In this document: one piece after another, positions 29,513-40,771 of the stretch
Numbering within the stretch: position 1 is the stretch's first letter
Layout: the number at the start of each line of letters is the position of its first letter
DNA from: Closterium sp. NIES-65
Lineage: Eukaryota > Streptophyta > Zygnematophyceae > Desmidiales > Closteriaceae
Reading direction: 5' to 3'
DNA length: 64,000 bases
Assembly: GCA_948144175.1 (NCBI GenBank)
Contig: CANXME010000897.1
Location: 1-64,000, forward strand
The notes under the pieces: model-generated
Database searches by the model: none
Seen by the model: only the letters and a program-made list of their open reading frames with translations
Told to the model about the DNA's origin: nothing
Translations under genes and position numbers: made by a program

Positions 29513-32500
29513 ATGGGGTCTGCTTACAATCCTTCCGCCTACTACAATTCACAGCACCACCAGCAGCAGCAGCAGCAACCGCCGCAGCAGCCGTCGGCTG
29601 GTTCCCAGGCGAACACCCGACAGTTTCTGAACGGAATTTTGGAGCAGAGAGGTCCGGGGGCTTTGCCTTATAACGAGGGCGACAAGTGGCTTATCCGCGA
29701 ACAGCTGGCGTTCACTACTCAGACCTTCTCTGGTCTGCAGGTTCGTCCGATTATTTGTTGCTTTCCGTCTATATGCGTCATAGGTAGGGATGCCTTGGCG
29801 GGTGACGTTCCTGCTTTTAACAATAATAATAATAACGATAATAATAATAATAATCATCATCATTATTATGCAGATGCTGGTCTTGCGTCCTCCCGTCTTT
29901 TCCGTATCCCCACCCACCTTTCCCAGTTCTCACGCGTCCCTCACCCGTCAATTTGCTGTTGGATCTCTTTAGGAAGGGGGGATTTCTTGTAATTCCGACT
30001 GCGCGCAGTCTCGTTGGCAACACGCAGCTGATCTAGTTTGTATGGCGGGGAGGCTCCCTCATAACCCCAGATAGTTGGGAACGCATTAAAGCCAACTCTC
30101 GCCCATTTTAAGTCTTAAAACACACTCCGCTCCGTGTCCCTCCCCCTTGTCCTTCCCTACCCTTCCTCGCTATCCCTCCTCCCTGTCTTTTCGTAACGCC
30201 CTCTCCAGGTCCGTCCCGCCACGTTCACGCACAACGACGGGCGACAGGTGCAGCTATTGCAGCTCGAAGGCACCATACCTATGTGGTACAAGGAGGTTAA
30301 GTACAATATCCCCATCACCATGTGGCTACTCGAGCAGTTCCCGCGCGCCGCTCCCCTCGTTTACGTCACGCCCACGCGGGATATGATCATACGGCCGAAT
30401 CACTCGCACGTGAATGCCTCGGGATTGGTCGACGTGCCGTTTCTGCGCGAGTGGGTGTACCAGCGCTCGACTGTAGTCGACCTGTTGCAAGTTTTGTCGG
30501 TCATGTTCGGGCAGGAGCCGCCGCTGTACTCCCGCCAGCCCGCGCATGCGGCGGCTGCGACGCAGGCGCGCCCGCCAGGTGCGCGGACCGGCGGCCCTGG
30601 CGGAGGAGATGTCCGCGCACAGCAGCAGCATCACCAACAACCGCAACACCATCAGCAACATATGTCACCTGCCCCCGCCCCCTTATCCCCGGCCTTCCAG
30701 GGCACTAATCCCATGCACATGCACGGTCCCCCTTCCTCGGGTTTAGATGGTGCGCGGATTGGGCCAGCAGGGCCGGGCGGGAGAGAGAGAGGCATCAGCG
30801 GAAGCGGCAGTGGTGGTGGTGGAGGGGGAGTGGTGGGAGGAGGGGTCGGTGCGTACGCGCAGCAGCAGCAGCATCAGCAGCAGCAGCATCAGCAGCAGCA
30901 ACATCAGCAACAGCAGCAACAGCAACAGCAGCAGCAGCAGTACGGGCAGTATAAGGGAACGTTTGCACGGTCTGGTGCTGCCCCGACAGGAGGCGCAGCA
31001 GCAGGCGCAGCAGGAGCAGCGCCGACAGCAGGAGGCACAGGGGGAGCGGGAGGCGCGGCGGTAAGAAGCGCGTCCGGACAGGGAGCAGGCGCAGGAGGCG
31101 CTGGAGCAGCAGCAGCAGCAGGGGCGGCCGCGGCGGCGGCGGCGGCAGGGAGAGCAGAATCTGGGAAGAGCAAGGGCGAGGAGGCGAAGGAAGTGTTTAG
31201 AAAGGCGGCTGTTATATCCCTGTCGGTGCAGCTGAGCGCGGACGTGAGTGAGAGCTTGCAGACGGCGAATCGGCTGATGGAGGAGCAGCTGGGGCTGCAG
31301 CAGATGCTGGGCGCGCGCAAGGAGCAGGCCAGCGGGGTGGTGAGGGAGCTCGAGCGGGAGAAGCAGGCGCTGGAGGAGTCGCTGCAGGTGAGAGGGAGGG
31401 AGTTTGGGGTGGTTGGGAACGGTGCTGCAGGTGAGAGGGGTTTGGGGCGTGGGAAAAGGTGTTGCGGGTGAAAGGGTTGGGGCGTGGGGAATGGTGTTGC
31501 GGTGAAAGGGTTGGGGCGTGGGGAATGGTGTTGTGGTGAAAGGGTTGGGGTGTGGGGAAAGAAGCTGCAAATGAGTGCTCATGCGTGAACTGGAGCTGGA
31601 GGGGCCGGTGGTAAGGTAAAAATGGAAACATTCAGACGACAGTGAAGATGTTGCCCGCCTTGAAATAGAAAGGATTGCTTGCAGAGAGGTGGAACTTGTT
31701 GCTCGTGTGGTGTGGGAAGCTTGTGGGAGCTGGTGTCGTGGGGAAGTCTTCCCCGTTAACCAGAGTGTTTCTGACTGCTGCTCGCTCGCTTGGAGCTGGG
31801 CAGAGTGGGTGGGGGGAAGGTGGGGTGGGGGGGTTGAGATTGAGAGAAAAGGTCCAGGGGAGGATGGGGATAAGTGGATGAACAGAGGAAGGCGGTTTTG
31901 ATCTGTCTCTCTCCGTTCCCCCCCCCCCGGTTATCTGCCGTTTCTTCCCGTGCACTCCCCCTCTCCCATTCTGGTTCTTCTCGCTTGCTACTCACTTTTT
32001 TTAGTCTGTCTACCCCACCCCCACTTATTGGTCATTGTGTGTGGGGCATGATGTATGGGTGATCTATCTATGGTTCGTGTATGGGTGATGACGCATGGTT
32101 GATGATGTATGTGCAACAATTTGCATGCTTCAATACATACTGTCGCTGGTGCAGGTCCAACAAACCAACGCCGATGTCATGGAATCATGGCTAGCACAGA
32201 ACGCTTCCTCCTCCACCACCAGTACCACCACCACAACAACAACCACTACCACCGTCACCACCAGCGGCACCACCACCACCACCTCCTCTACCCAACCCAC
32301 TGACACCGCTGCAATCGACATTGATTCGGCCTTCCAGCCCTGTGATTCTCTCTCGGCTCAGCTGCTCAAGCACACGGCAGCAGACCTAGCTATAGAAGAC
32401 GTGCTTTACTCCCTAGACCGGGCCCTTCAGGAGGAGCGGGGGCACGATGAGTACGACCCTTCATCTGCCAACTCGCGCCGGCGAATCCTGACCGTTGATG

Positions 32501-32751
32501 CGTACCTGAGGCATGTGAGGATCTTGGCCAAGGAGCAGTTTCTGCAGCGGGCAACGGCGCTGAAAGTGCAAGCGGTGCAGAGGAGTGCGAGGGTGAATCA
32601 GATGGCTGAGAGAGCGGTCTCCGGGCATGGACAGGGGCACGTGCAGACGCATGGACATGCTCATACTCTCTCGTCTGCTGCTGCTGCGGCGGCATCTTCA
32701 GCTGCTGCTGCTACGGCCGTTGGACTGGGGGCAGGCAGCAGGGGCTTGTGA
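29513..32751 (+). CDS. ESCRT-I subunit VPS23/TSG101 (ELC), three exons
   Basis: Inferred exons 29513..29740, 30209..31387 and 32155..32751, all phase 0, 667 residues. The N-terminal UEV domain spans exons 1-2 (FTHNDGRQVQLLQLEGTIPM, WLLEQFPRAAPLVYV, SGLVDVPFLREWV, ending PPLYSR) and in this family binds ubiquitin without catalysing its transfer. A Gln/Gly/Ala-rich linker follows, then a coiled coil (LMEEQLGLQQMLGARKEQ into VQQTNADVMESWLAQ), then the steadiness box in exon 3 (LSAQLLKHTAADLAIEDVLY, SLDRALQEE, VDAYLRHVRILAKEQFLQRA). It works on endosomes, sorting ubiquitinated membrane proteins into multivesicular bodies with VPS28 and VPS37. It is longer than Arabidopsis ELC (about 400 residues) owing to poly-Gln and poly-Ala linker and an Ala/His tail. 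Donor 1 is CAG|GTTCGT, donor 2 CAG|GTGAGA. Confidence 0.92.
29815..29870. repeat. (AAT)n/(CAT)n triplet run in VPS23 intron 1
   Basis: AATAATAATAACGATAATAAT followed by CATCATCATTATTATG in intron 1. Confidence 0.9.
31388..31580 (+). repeat. donor-containing tandem repeat in VPS23 intron 2
   Basis: Four to five degenerate units of about 36-43 bp containing GTGCTGCAGGTGAGAGG or GTTGCGGTGAAAGGGTTGGG run from the exon 2 donor. The second unit repeats the CTGCAG|GTGAGA donor 43 nt downstream, out of frame with the first. Confidence 0.85.
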
Positions 32752-33540
32752 GAGGGGAGAGTGGGTTGTGCTGTCGCTGGCGCTGCTGCTGGCCGCTGCT
32801 GGCCGTCGCTGTGGTTGCTGCTGCTAGTGCTGACGGTGGTGCTGGTGGTGGTTCTGGTGGTGGTGCTGTTGGTGGTGGTGGTGGTGGTGGTGGTGGTGCT
32901 GCTGCTGCTGCTGCTGCTGCCACACTGCAGGACATATGAAGTAAAGAAACCACTGGAGAGCAGTTTCTAGGATGTTTTGGGTGGGTGGGTTGCTTGTTCT
33001 AGCAGGAATGGGTAGGCAGGTAAATCTGGTGCATTCACTGCATTGCATGATGACATGTTAATACCAGAATATAAAATAATGAACCCTGTCCCAACTTGAA
33101 ATGGTGCTCCAGAGAACGGGCCGATAGAGCACTGTTCCAAGGAGAACGAGCAGGGGCTTGAACAAATGTGATTGGCTTTCGCCAATCTTGTGCTGTCTTG
33201 TTCCCGCCAAAATGTTTTTCCATCCGGATCTCCCTCGTCGCTCGTTTTCGTGCTACACCTGCACGACGGTTGCCTGGCGATGGTTTCCGTCGCCAGGCTA
33301 ACGTTGGTTTCAAGTTGGAACTGGGTTTCATGACCACCTGCTCACCATCCCGAAGTCACTAGTTATATTCCTAGCATATTTTAGCTGGCAACAATAGGTG
33401 TTTGTGGCCAAGGTAAGTATCGCGCTCGACCCTCCAGGAATGCGTAAGACTGTCGCGTAGCATAGTATCGTAAGAATTTCCCTTCCGCAGGCTTTCGTTA
33501 CCTTTCCGCATGGGCTAGTTTCCTGTATCGCGCCTTCGCC
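32752..33540. other. 3' flank of VPS23, no gene seen
   Basis: Starts with (GGTGGT/GCTGCT)n triplets at 32835-32925 and then unremarkable sequence with no supported coding region. Confidence 0.5.
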
Positions 33541-33544
33541 ATCG

Positions 33545-34310
33545 CTTTCGTCCGATGTCCGTTCCCCTCCCATCACCTTCGCGGGTCTCTCTCCTCCCCC
33601 CCCCGTCGCCTTCTATCTTCCCTCCCTCCCCGTCACCCTCGTTCTCCCCTCCCTTCCTGTCGACAAGTTTTCTCCCTGTCGCCTTTCCCATCGTCGTCCT
33701 CGTCGACGGTTGCTCTCTCCCTGAAATGCCCGCCTCCTAACGCCTTTCTTCTCTCCCCTCCCATCGCCTGCTCGCTCTCCCTCCCGTCGCCTTCTTCTCT
33801 CCCCTTGGTCGCCTGCTCGCTCTCCCTCCCGTCACCTTCTTCTCTCCCCTCCCGTCGCCTTCGCGCTCTCTCCCCCGTTGCCTTCGCGATCTCCCTCCCG
33901 TCGACTGCGCGCTCTCCCTCCCGTCGCCTTCGCGCTCTCTCCCTCGTGGCCTTCTCGCTCTCCGTCCCATCGCATGGGCGCTCTCCCTCCCGTCGCCCTT
34001 GCAATTTCCCCTCTCTTCCCGTCGCCCACTTCATCTCCTATCGCTCACGTCCTCCCTTCCCGTCGGCATCGCGCTCACGTTCCTCCCTACACTCGACATC
34101 GCCCTCACGTCCTCCCGTCCCACCCCATCGTTCGCCTCCTCTCTCCCATCCCGTCGTTCACCTCTTCTCCCCTCCCACACCATCGTTCGCTTCCTCTCCC
34201 CTCCCATCCCGTCGTTCGCCTCCTCTCCCCTCCCATCCCGTCGTTCCTCCTCTCTCCCCTTTCTTCCCGTCGCTTTTGCACTCTCCCCTCCCATCCGCTG
34301 GTTATTACCT
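33545..34310 (+). repeat. C-rich minisatellite block 1 (CTCCCGTCGCC family)
   Basis: Degenerate units of 20-30 bp carrying CCTCCCGTCGCCTTC or variants with CTCTCCC spacers. Open frames across it are Ser/Pro/Arg shadows. It belongs to the same family as the blocks at 45.3-46.9 and, inverted, 47.3-48.6 kb. Confidence 0.9.
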
Positions 34311-35020
34311 TGCCAAACTTATTTTCTCCACCCTTTTTTTTTAACTTCTTTCAGCCCCAAGTCCAAGGATACGTATTTTAGCGCAGCTCTGCTCTCATCT
34401 CTTGCATATGGGTGTGTGCTGGATTTTCCCTGTGTTGTTGATTGATGTGAGTTTTGGTGAAGTCACATGAGCGCTCGAGTGAATACAGACATTGCAACCC
34501 CTTGCGCCAAATTCGCACACATGTGTGAGTTGTGTGTGAGTTTCGCAGCCAATCAGAATTGTACACATGGTCAAAATGTTCTCCGTTCACAATGAGACTC
34601 GTATGGAGTGGGAAAATAAAAAGCACAGCACTTCCAACTTTCCGAAGTGTTCCCAAAAAAACTCTGTTTTCAAGTGGACCCAACTAGAAGGGGGGGGTCA
34701 CTATTTTAGCTGCTGGCTTTAACAGCGAAAATTTGGAAAGGATATAGCTACGGTCTGTCTCCGTCTCATATTTCTTACGGCCTATTTGAGTGTAGAATCT
34801 CAAAGCTACATCAGTCTATGCACTATATAGTGGTGGAACGGGTTACTTCACTTCATTACAGGATGCAACAAAATGTGCAGCACTTTGTGACAGTGCAGTA
34901 CAAGCATCTGTACACACTAAATGTGGTTAAGATCATATCGAAGTCCAAACGACCGTTTCCGATCATATTTCATATAAGCTTTGTAGTTCCAGCTTTTAAG
35001 GTTCAAACCCTTGCCTTTAA
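34311..35020. other. AT-rich intergenic region, no gene seen
   Basis: No supported reading frame. Contains CAATCAGAATTGTACACATGG-like unique sequence and no clear repeats. Confidence 0.5.
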
Positions 35021-35157
35021 AGCCCAAGACCTGAATTACTCAACGGAAGTCAACGCTAAAAACTAGGTTCGGGAGGTAGGCACGGAGAGGTTCGGTTGGG
35101 TTGCGAGAGATTTTCACTCGCGAAACCAATTTGCGACAAAAGTTTCTCGCTTCCCAT

Positions 35158-35600
35158 TGTTGGGCTGAGAAAATAGCCCTTAGGATCTTTGCAGAGGAGA
35201 ACTCTTGGGTAGAAAACTTGTAATAGCGGAAGCGTTTGATGAGGATTGTGAACCGACCTTGCACTGGTGTGTGAGAGCAAAGTTGATTGAATTAAACAAG
35301 CAAATACAAGGATTTATATAAGAGTACAGGGAATACGAATAGATAGGTAGATAACTGTATTGCTGTTGCGGTTCGATACAGTGCGACTCGGGCAACTGCT
35401 CTGTAACGAGTCAGTTGTGTGTCCTTAACTGTCGCGCTGTGATTGTCGAGTCAAAGGTCAGCGACCTTTGACTTTCTCGTAACCTCCAGGCGGTTACCCT
35501 AACCTCCGAGGTTGACTCGATGCTTCGATTGGGACTGCTTCGCTTGGTGCCTTGGGTTTTGATACGACAGAAGCGCACTTAGGACTTATTGTTTCCAACA
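35158..35600 (-). repeat. copia-1 3' LTR
   Basis: 443 bp beginning TGTTGGGCTGAG and ending TTTCCAACA on the plus strand; contains the final codons and stop of the polyprotein (35579). No difference from the other LTR was found by eye. Confidence 0.97.
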
Positions 35601-38600
35601 CTCCCCTTCGCTTCTGGAGTGTCGCTGCTGGTGACGTGGCCTTGTCCAGTCAGCATCATGCAGTATTCGAACTTCTGCTTTCCGAGTTTCTTGGTCAAGT
35701 AATCGGCTGCCATCTCGGATGTTGGGCAGTATGACAGATCGAGTTTCCCTTTTTCTATCTCGTCCTTCACGAAGAAATAGCGCAGGGCGATGTGTTTCGT
35801 CCTGTTTGCGAAGCCGTTTTTGTTGGCGATGCGAATTGCCGATTGGTTGTCGCAGAACACGGTGAAGCTGGGTAACTCGGCTAGTTTCGCTTCTTCCAGT
35901 AGTTCGCGAAGGTAAAGTCCCTCCTTGGTGGCTGAGCAGAGTGCGATATATTCTGCTTCTGCTGAAGATAGTGCGATTAACTCCTGCTTGCTTGACTGCC
36001 AGGAGATAGAACCGATAGGCTCAAGGCGGTAGACATAGCCGGTGCGTGAGCGCCTGTTGTCGGTGTCGCCGGCGTGATCGGCGTCGACGTAGCCGATTAG
36101 TTTGGTCGGTGTAGTCACGTTTTTGTGATAAGTTAGTCCGATCGTCGCGGTGCTGACGAAGTAGTGGAGAGCACGATCGAGTTCCGCCAGATGCTCTGCT
36201 TCAGGTCTCTTGAGATAGGTAGCGAGCTGACTCGCGGAGTAGGATAGGTCGGGACGGCACGTGACTGCTGCGAAAAGAAGGCATCCTAGCTTCTTCTGAT
36301 AGTCGCGTATGCCGGCGGGTTTAAGTAGAGTAGATTGCCCCTTTTCGGTTCCTGACGCGTAGCGATAAGGCGTGGAGATGGCGCTTGGTGTGAGACGAAA
36401 GCGTTTCGCGATAGTGTCGGCGTACTTCTCGGCGCTTAGGTAGATTGCGTTTTCTTCCTCACGGATGTTGAGCCCGAGGTATTGCGTAACCGTAGAAGAG
36501 ACCGTGAGCGTGAGGTCTTTCTGGAGCTCCCCTTCGAACCACGCGGCGATGTTGTCGGTTGACCCAATGTAGAGAAGATCGTCCACATAGACGATTAATA
36601 GGACGTAATCGCCTCCTTTTGTGAGGCGATACATGCCTTGGTCATGCGGGAGTTGTTTGAAGCCGATGCGAATGAGGCGGGCGTGTAGGTACTGCTGCCA
36701 CAGTCGCGGTGCCTGCTTGATCCCATAGAGTGATTTGAGTAGTTGACACACTCGGTTGGGTTCGCCGTGGGAGCCGTGCGGGAGTTCAACGAAGATTTCT
36801 GCATCCACAGGTGCGTAGAGAAATGCGTTCGCAACGTCGATCTGTCGCAATTTCTTTTTCTTCATGGCGGCGACGGCGATGAGGATTCGGAGTGAGGTGT
36901 GGCGACTGACCGGAGCGAAGGTTTCGGTGTAATCTCTTCCGTGCTCCTGGTCGAAGCCACGTACGACCCAGCGGGCTTTGAATTTGTCGATGGTGCCATC
37001 AGCTTTCGTCTTCACACGGAAGACCCATTTTCCGGTAAGAATGTTTTTATTTTGAGTTACGCCGATGGGAACAATTTTCCAGGTGTTGCGCTCCTCCAGT
37101 GCCTTCAGCTCTTTGTCCATAGCTTCACGCCATTTCTCCCTGTGTTCCCCCCCCCGCAGAGCCTGCTGAACCGTCGCAGGCTCCTCAGGAATGCCGGCGC
37201 CATGGACTGCGGTGACGAGACCAAGGATTTGCAGCCCAGTCTGTGAGTATCGAGGGAGTTCTGGATCCTCGGGATAAGCTGCTTCGTCTCCCGTTTCTGG
37301 GTCGGGCATGAAATTTGGCCCTACCCTTTCTGCTTCGTTGGTGTTGACTGTCACAGGTGTTATGTAACCATCGTCGGCGAAACGGTAGAAGATTTCGGCG
37401 TTGTTACTGTCGCGAGGATTATCCTCATCCATGGGCACGTCGACGGAGCAGTATGGGAGAGGTCCGGCTTCTTCTGAGGCGTTGTCGACGTTCTGTTCAT
37501 CCCAGTCTGCTTCGTCCGCTGCTGACGCGAAGGCTCGGTCACCACGAAAACCACTGGTGAGGTCCCGATTCTCGTGCAAGTTGGCGAGGTATGTCTGAAG
37601 GGTGAGTCTTTCGTAGAAGATCACGTCACGTGCTGCTACTGTTTCCTTTGTGTGGACGTCGAAGATTTTCCATGCGTTGTAATTTTTCTCGATGCCGAGG
37701 TGTAGTCCCCACTGTGCCCGTTGCGAAAATCTTCCCGCTCGTGCTTCTGGGGGTCTGTACTGTACCATGCACCCGAAAACTCGTAACATTTTCGTGCTGC
37801 CCTGCTTCCCTGTCCACAGCAGATGCGGTGATGCGTTGTTCGGGAGTGACGACGACGACAACAAGTTGTGCAGCATGACAGCGTGGTCCATTGCTGCTGG
37901 CCACTGGTGGTTGGGTAGCCGCATGCCACGTAACAGTTTGCGCATGCTGTTCTGCAGGGTCCTGTTCAGTCGTTCTGCAACACCTTGCTGCTGATGTGCG
38001 TAGGGAAGGGAGAGGAGTTGCTTGATCCCCCTTTCCGCCAAGAACTGCTTGAAGCGCTGAGAGGTGTACTCGCCACCTCCGTCTGACTGGAAATTTTTCA
38101 GTTGTGTTCCGGACTCTCTCTCTGCTATCGGTAGCCAGGCGGCGAATGCTGCGAGCGCCATGTCGCGGCTGGGTAGGTTGCGATGCCAGACGTATCGAGT
38201 AGCAGCGTCGATGAAGGTGATGGTGTAGTTGTAGTTGACTTGTCCTGGTTCGCGATTGTAGAGGATGTCGCTGTAGACTTTTTCGAGTGGTGCGTACGCT
38301 GGAGCGCTCGGGTTGTGATGTGAAGCAAACGGTCGATGAGGTAAGTCAGCTTCGGGACATATAAGGCAAGTCCCTCGTGCCTTCTGGAGTTCTCTGCCAT
38401 CGGGTAGAAGTAGAGAGTCTTTGTCGAGGACTCCTGCTCTTATCGTGTTATTCAAAACTGTGTTGCTTGGATGTCCTGTGCGTGCGTGCCAGATCTCTTC
38501 AGAGGCGCGGTGTCCGGGTGAACGCTGATATGCGTCGGAGTTGGAGTAAAAGCTGGCGACGAGGTTGGCGCTTCGGTGGACTTCACGCTGAGTCGGATTC

Positions 38601-40720
38601 AGCTGTTGCGCGAGTGTTGGTGGTGCTTCGTCGACTGTGACTGGTGTCGTTGTTCCTGCTGCTGCTGATGTTGTTGCTGCTGCCGATGTTGTTGCTGCTG
38701 TCGATATTGTTGCTGCTGTCGATGTTGTTGCTGCTGCCGATGTTGTTGTCTCTGCTTCTTGTTGAATTGTTGCTAACGCTCTTGTTCGTTCTGCTTCAGG
38801 GATAGTGTGGGAGTACCAGAAACCTCCCGGGCTGAAGTCGGGATCGAGATCCGGAGGGTGTGTCCATTCAGCAAAGTTCACAATGGCGTCGCTGTCTGCA
38901 GTGCCGAGGTCGGGAGCGAAGTCGAGGACGAAGACGTTGTTCTTCAGCACTGCTTTCCCGATGTAGAGACCGCCTCTTCCGTGGTAAAGCTTGAACTCCT
39001 GGGTCGTGCTGTCGGCTTCCAGATGAATTCCTTTCGCCATCAACTGGCTAACGCTCAGTAAGTTGTAGCCGAGTCCTTCAGCGATGAGTACCTTAGACAT
39101 GTGCAGTATGACATTTGTTTCTCTTGACTGAAGCTGTACCACTCCTTGTCTTCGTGTGCGCAGGTTTTGGTTGTTGGCAACCGTGATGATCACTTCCCGT
39201 TGGAGTCGATGTTCGCGTTGTACGAAACGCCCGGACGAGCACATGTGTTGCCCGCAGCAACTGTCCAAGAACCAGGTGTCTTGGCCGGACGGTTCACTTT
39301 GAGCGATGGCGGCGTACGTTGGATTCGGCTGGAGTAGCTCACGGCGAGGTGTTCTGTTGTCAAGCTCTTCTTCCGGTGAGTAGTGTGGTGGTGATTCGGT
39401 TGTACATGAATCGGTTATCTTCGTCATGCAGTTGATTATATTTCTTGCTCCTTGTGCAGGTTGTCCAGTTGAGGTCGTTGAAGCTTGAATCGTGGTTGTC
39501 GAACTTGCTTGTGTCGAAGCAACTTGTGTGCTTGAAGGCCGCAGTTGTCGCTGTGGTGTTGTCTGTCGAGACGGGCAGTGCGAGCGTGGGTGTCCTGATG
39601 TCTTGCAGATGTGACAAAATGGAGGTACTGACTTCGGCTGCTGCTGTCGATTGTTGTAGTAGTTGTGTCGTCGCTGAGTATGGAAAGCAAACTCCGGTGC
39701 TGATGTCCTTTTCTTGTGTCTTTCTTCTTGCAGGTCCATATCCTGCTGTTCCGCGTGAATTTCTGCGCAAAGTGCCGCTTCGGAGATCCTCCCGTGTGCT
39801 CGAAGAATTGCTTTGGTGGCGCGCCACTGAGGACCGAGGCCGCCTATGACGACTGTTACGAAGGCGTCTTCAGAGATTGACCCTCCACATCGAAGAAGCT
39901 TGTCGCGCAATTCGCGACATCGGCTGATATACGCCAACCCTTTTTCTCCTGGTTTCATTTCCACTGTTGTCAGCTGCGCCATTAACCTGCTCTGGTTTAC
40001 ACTGTCTGTTGCCTGGTACAGGTTCTTCAGATGGCCGTACGCGAGTTCCGCCGAGTTGCCGAAGTTCCGGTAGGGGCGAATGTTCTGCTGCTGGGTTGGT
40101 GTGATGTTTCTCAGTAGAATAGTATACGCCATCATGGATTGATACGTATAATGCTGCTTTTCATACTGTGTCCCGTTTGCTGGATACTGCAGGGATCCGT
40201 CGAAGAAGCCAAGTATCTGCGCGCCCTCCATCATCAACTCGAATTCAAAGGACCAGGTAAAGAAGTCCTTTCCGTCGAAAGGTCTTGACGTCTGTAGTTT
40301 CAGAACATGCGCGAACTGCGACTGTACTTGTAAGGCATCCATTGGTTTGTCTTGCGCAGGTGGAGGTTGAGGCAGGAAGCTGATCGACCCGCGTTCGTAC
40401 GGGGCGAAGGTGGGTTGCTGCTGTTGATTCCCTCGCGCATATGACGACCCGTCAAGGCTCATGGGTGTCGCTCCGTTGTTGCTGTTGTGTGTCTGTGCAG
40501 GTCCCGACTGCTGGTGTTGCTCGTAGAAGGACATGAAGGAGAAAAATTTCTCCATCATGTTCTGGTCGAAGTCAGAAGGATGGTTCGTGGGGGTCTCGGT
40601 TGACGTTCCCCTTGGTCTTGCTGCCGTGCCTTCCTCTGTCTGCAGGCCAGAGGCTGGTGGTGGAGTAGGAGTAGTCCCCGAGGAGCCATTAGGGGAGCTC
40701 CTTTCCTTGTTTGTTGCCAT
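35579..40720 (-). CDS. copia-1 gag-pol polyprotein
   Basis: Intact 1,713-residue frame from the Met at 40720. Order: gag (RPFDGKDFFTWSFEFELMME), zinc knuckle CHICKTSGHPRSHC near residue 368, protease near residue 482, GAG-pre-integrase with HARTGHPSN and CLIC, integrase (YSDILYN, FQSDGGGEYTS, QGVAERLNR), reverse transcriptase (KWVFRVKTKADG, QIDVANAFLYAP, IVYVDDLLYIG near residue 1380) and RNase H (GYVDADHAGD, ALSSAEAEYIAL). The PR-IN-RT-RH order defines Ty1/copia. The protease reads FLDSCCGQHMC, with Cys where the D-S/T-G active site normally has Gly. The start is chosen at the first Met after the LTR; the open frame itself extends into the LTR. The element is probably competent, subject to that protease residue. 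Confidence 0.96.
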   Translation of the reverse strand: MATNKERSSPNGSSGTTPTPPPASGLQTEEGTAARPRGTSTETPTNHPSDFDQNMMEKFFSFMSFYEQHQQSGPAQTHNSNNGATPMSLDGSSYARGNQQQQPTFAPYERGSISFLPQPPPAQDKPMDALQVQSQFAHVLKLQTSRPFDGKDFFTWSFEFELMMEGAQILGFFDGSLQYPANGTQYEKQHYTYQSMMAYTILLRNITPTQQQNIRPYRNFGNSAELAYGHLKNLYQATDSVNQSRLMAQLTTVEMKPGEKGLAYISRCRELRDKLLRCGGSISEDAFVTVVIGGLGPQWRATKAILRAHGRISEAALCAEIHAEQQDMDLQEERHKKRTSAPEFAFHTQRRHNYYNNRQQQPKSVPPFCHICKTSGHPRSHCPSRQTTPQRQLRPSSTQVASTQASSTTTIQASTTSTGQPAQGARNIINCMTKITDSCTTESPPHYSPEEELDNRTPRRELLQPNPTYAAIAQSEPSGQDTWFLDSCCGQHMCSSGRFVQREHRLQREVIITVANNQNLRTRRQGVVQLQSRETNVILHMSKVLIAEGLGYNLLSVSQLMAKGIHLEADSTTQEFKLYHGRGGLYIGKAVLKNNVFVLDFAPDLGTADSDAIVNFAEWTHPPDLDPDFSPGGFWYSHTIPEAERTRALATIQQEAETTTSAAATTSTAATISTAATTSAAATTSAAAGTTTPVTVDEAPPTLAQQLNPTQREVHRSANLVASFYSNSDAYQRSPGHRASEEIWHARTGHPSNTVLNNTIRAGVLDKDSLLLPDGRELQKARGTCLICPEADLPHRPFASHHNPSAPAYAPLEKVYSDILYNREPGQVNYNYTITFIDAATRYVWHRNLPSRDMALAAFAAWLPIAERESGTQLKNFQSDGGGEYTSQRFKQFLAERGIKQLLSLPYAHQQQGVAERLNRTLQNSMRKLLRGMRLPNHQWPAAMDHAVMLHNLLSSSSLPNNASPHLLWTGKQGSTKMLRVFGCMVQYRPPEARAGRFSQRAQWGLHLGIEKNYNAWKIFDVHTKETVAARDVIFYERLTLQTYLANLHENRDLTSGFRGDRAFASAADEADWDEQNVDNASEEAGPLPYCSVDVPMDEDNPRDSNNAEIFYRFADDGYITPVTVNTNEAERVGPNFMPDPETGDEAAYPEDPELPRYSQTGLQILGLVTAVHGAGIPEEPATVQQALRGGEHREKWREAMDKELKALEERNTWKIVPIGVTQNKNILTGKWVFRVKTKADGTIDKFKARWVVRGFDQEHGRDYTETFAPVSRHTSLRILIAVAAMKKKKLRQIDVANAFLYAPVDAEIFVELPHGSHGEPNRVCQLLKSLYGIKQAPRLWQQYLHARLIRIGFKQLPHDQGMYRLTKGGDYVLLIVYVDDLLYIGSTDNIAAWFEGELQKDLTLTVSSTVTQYLGLNIREEENAIYLSAEKYADTIAKRFRLTPSAISTPYRYASGTEKGQSTLLKPAGIRDYQKKLGCLLFAAVTCRPDLSYSASQLATYLKRPEAEHLAELDRALHYFVSTATIGLTYHKNVTTPTKLIGYVDADHAGDTDNRRSRTGYVYRLEPIGSISWQSSKQELIALSSAEAEYIALCSATKEGLYLRELLEEAKLAELPSFTVFCDNQSAIRIANKNGFANRTKHIALRYFFVKDEIEKGKLDLSYCPTSEMAADYLTKKLGKQKFEYCMMLTGQGHVTSSDTPEAKGSVGNNKS

Positions 40721-40771
40721 GTCTTGTAATGAAAAAAAAGTTAGAGTTTTCCCCTGTCTGCTCTCATACCA

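Noticed and set aside
35040-35280. 74-codon minus frames at the copia-1 3' LTR as separate genes
   Set aside because: They lie within the LTR and flank; duplicate frames occur at the other LTR.
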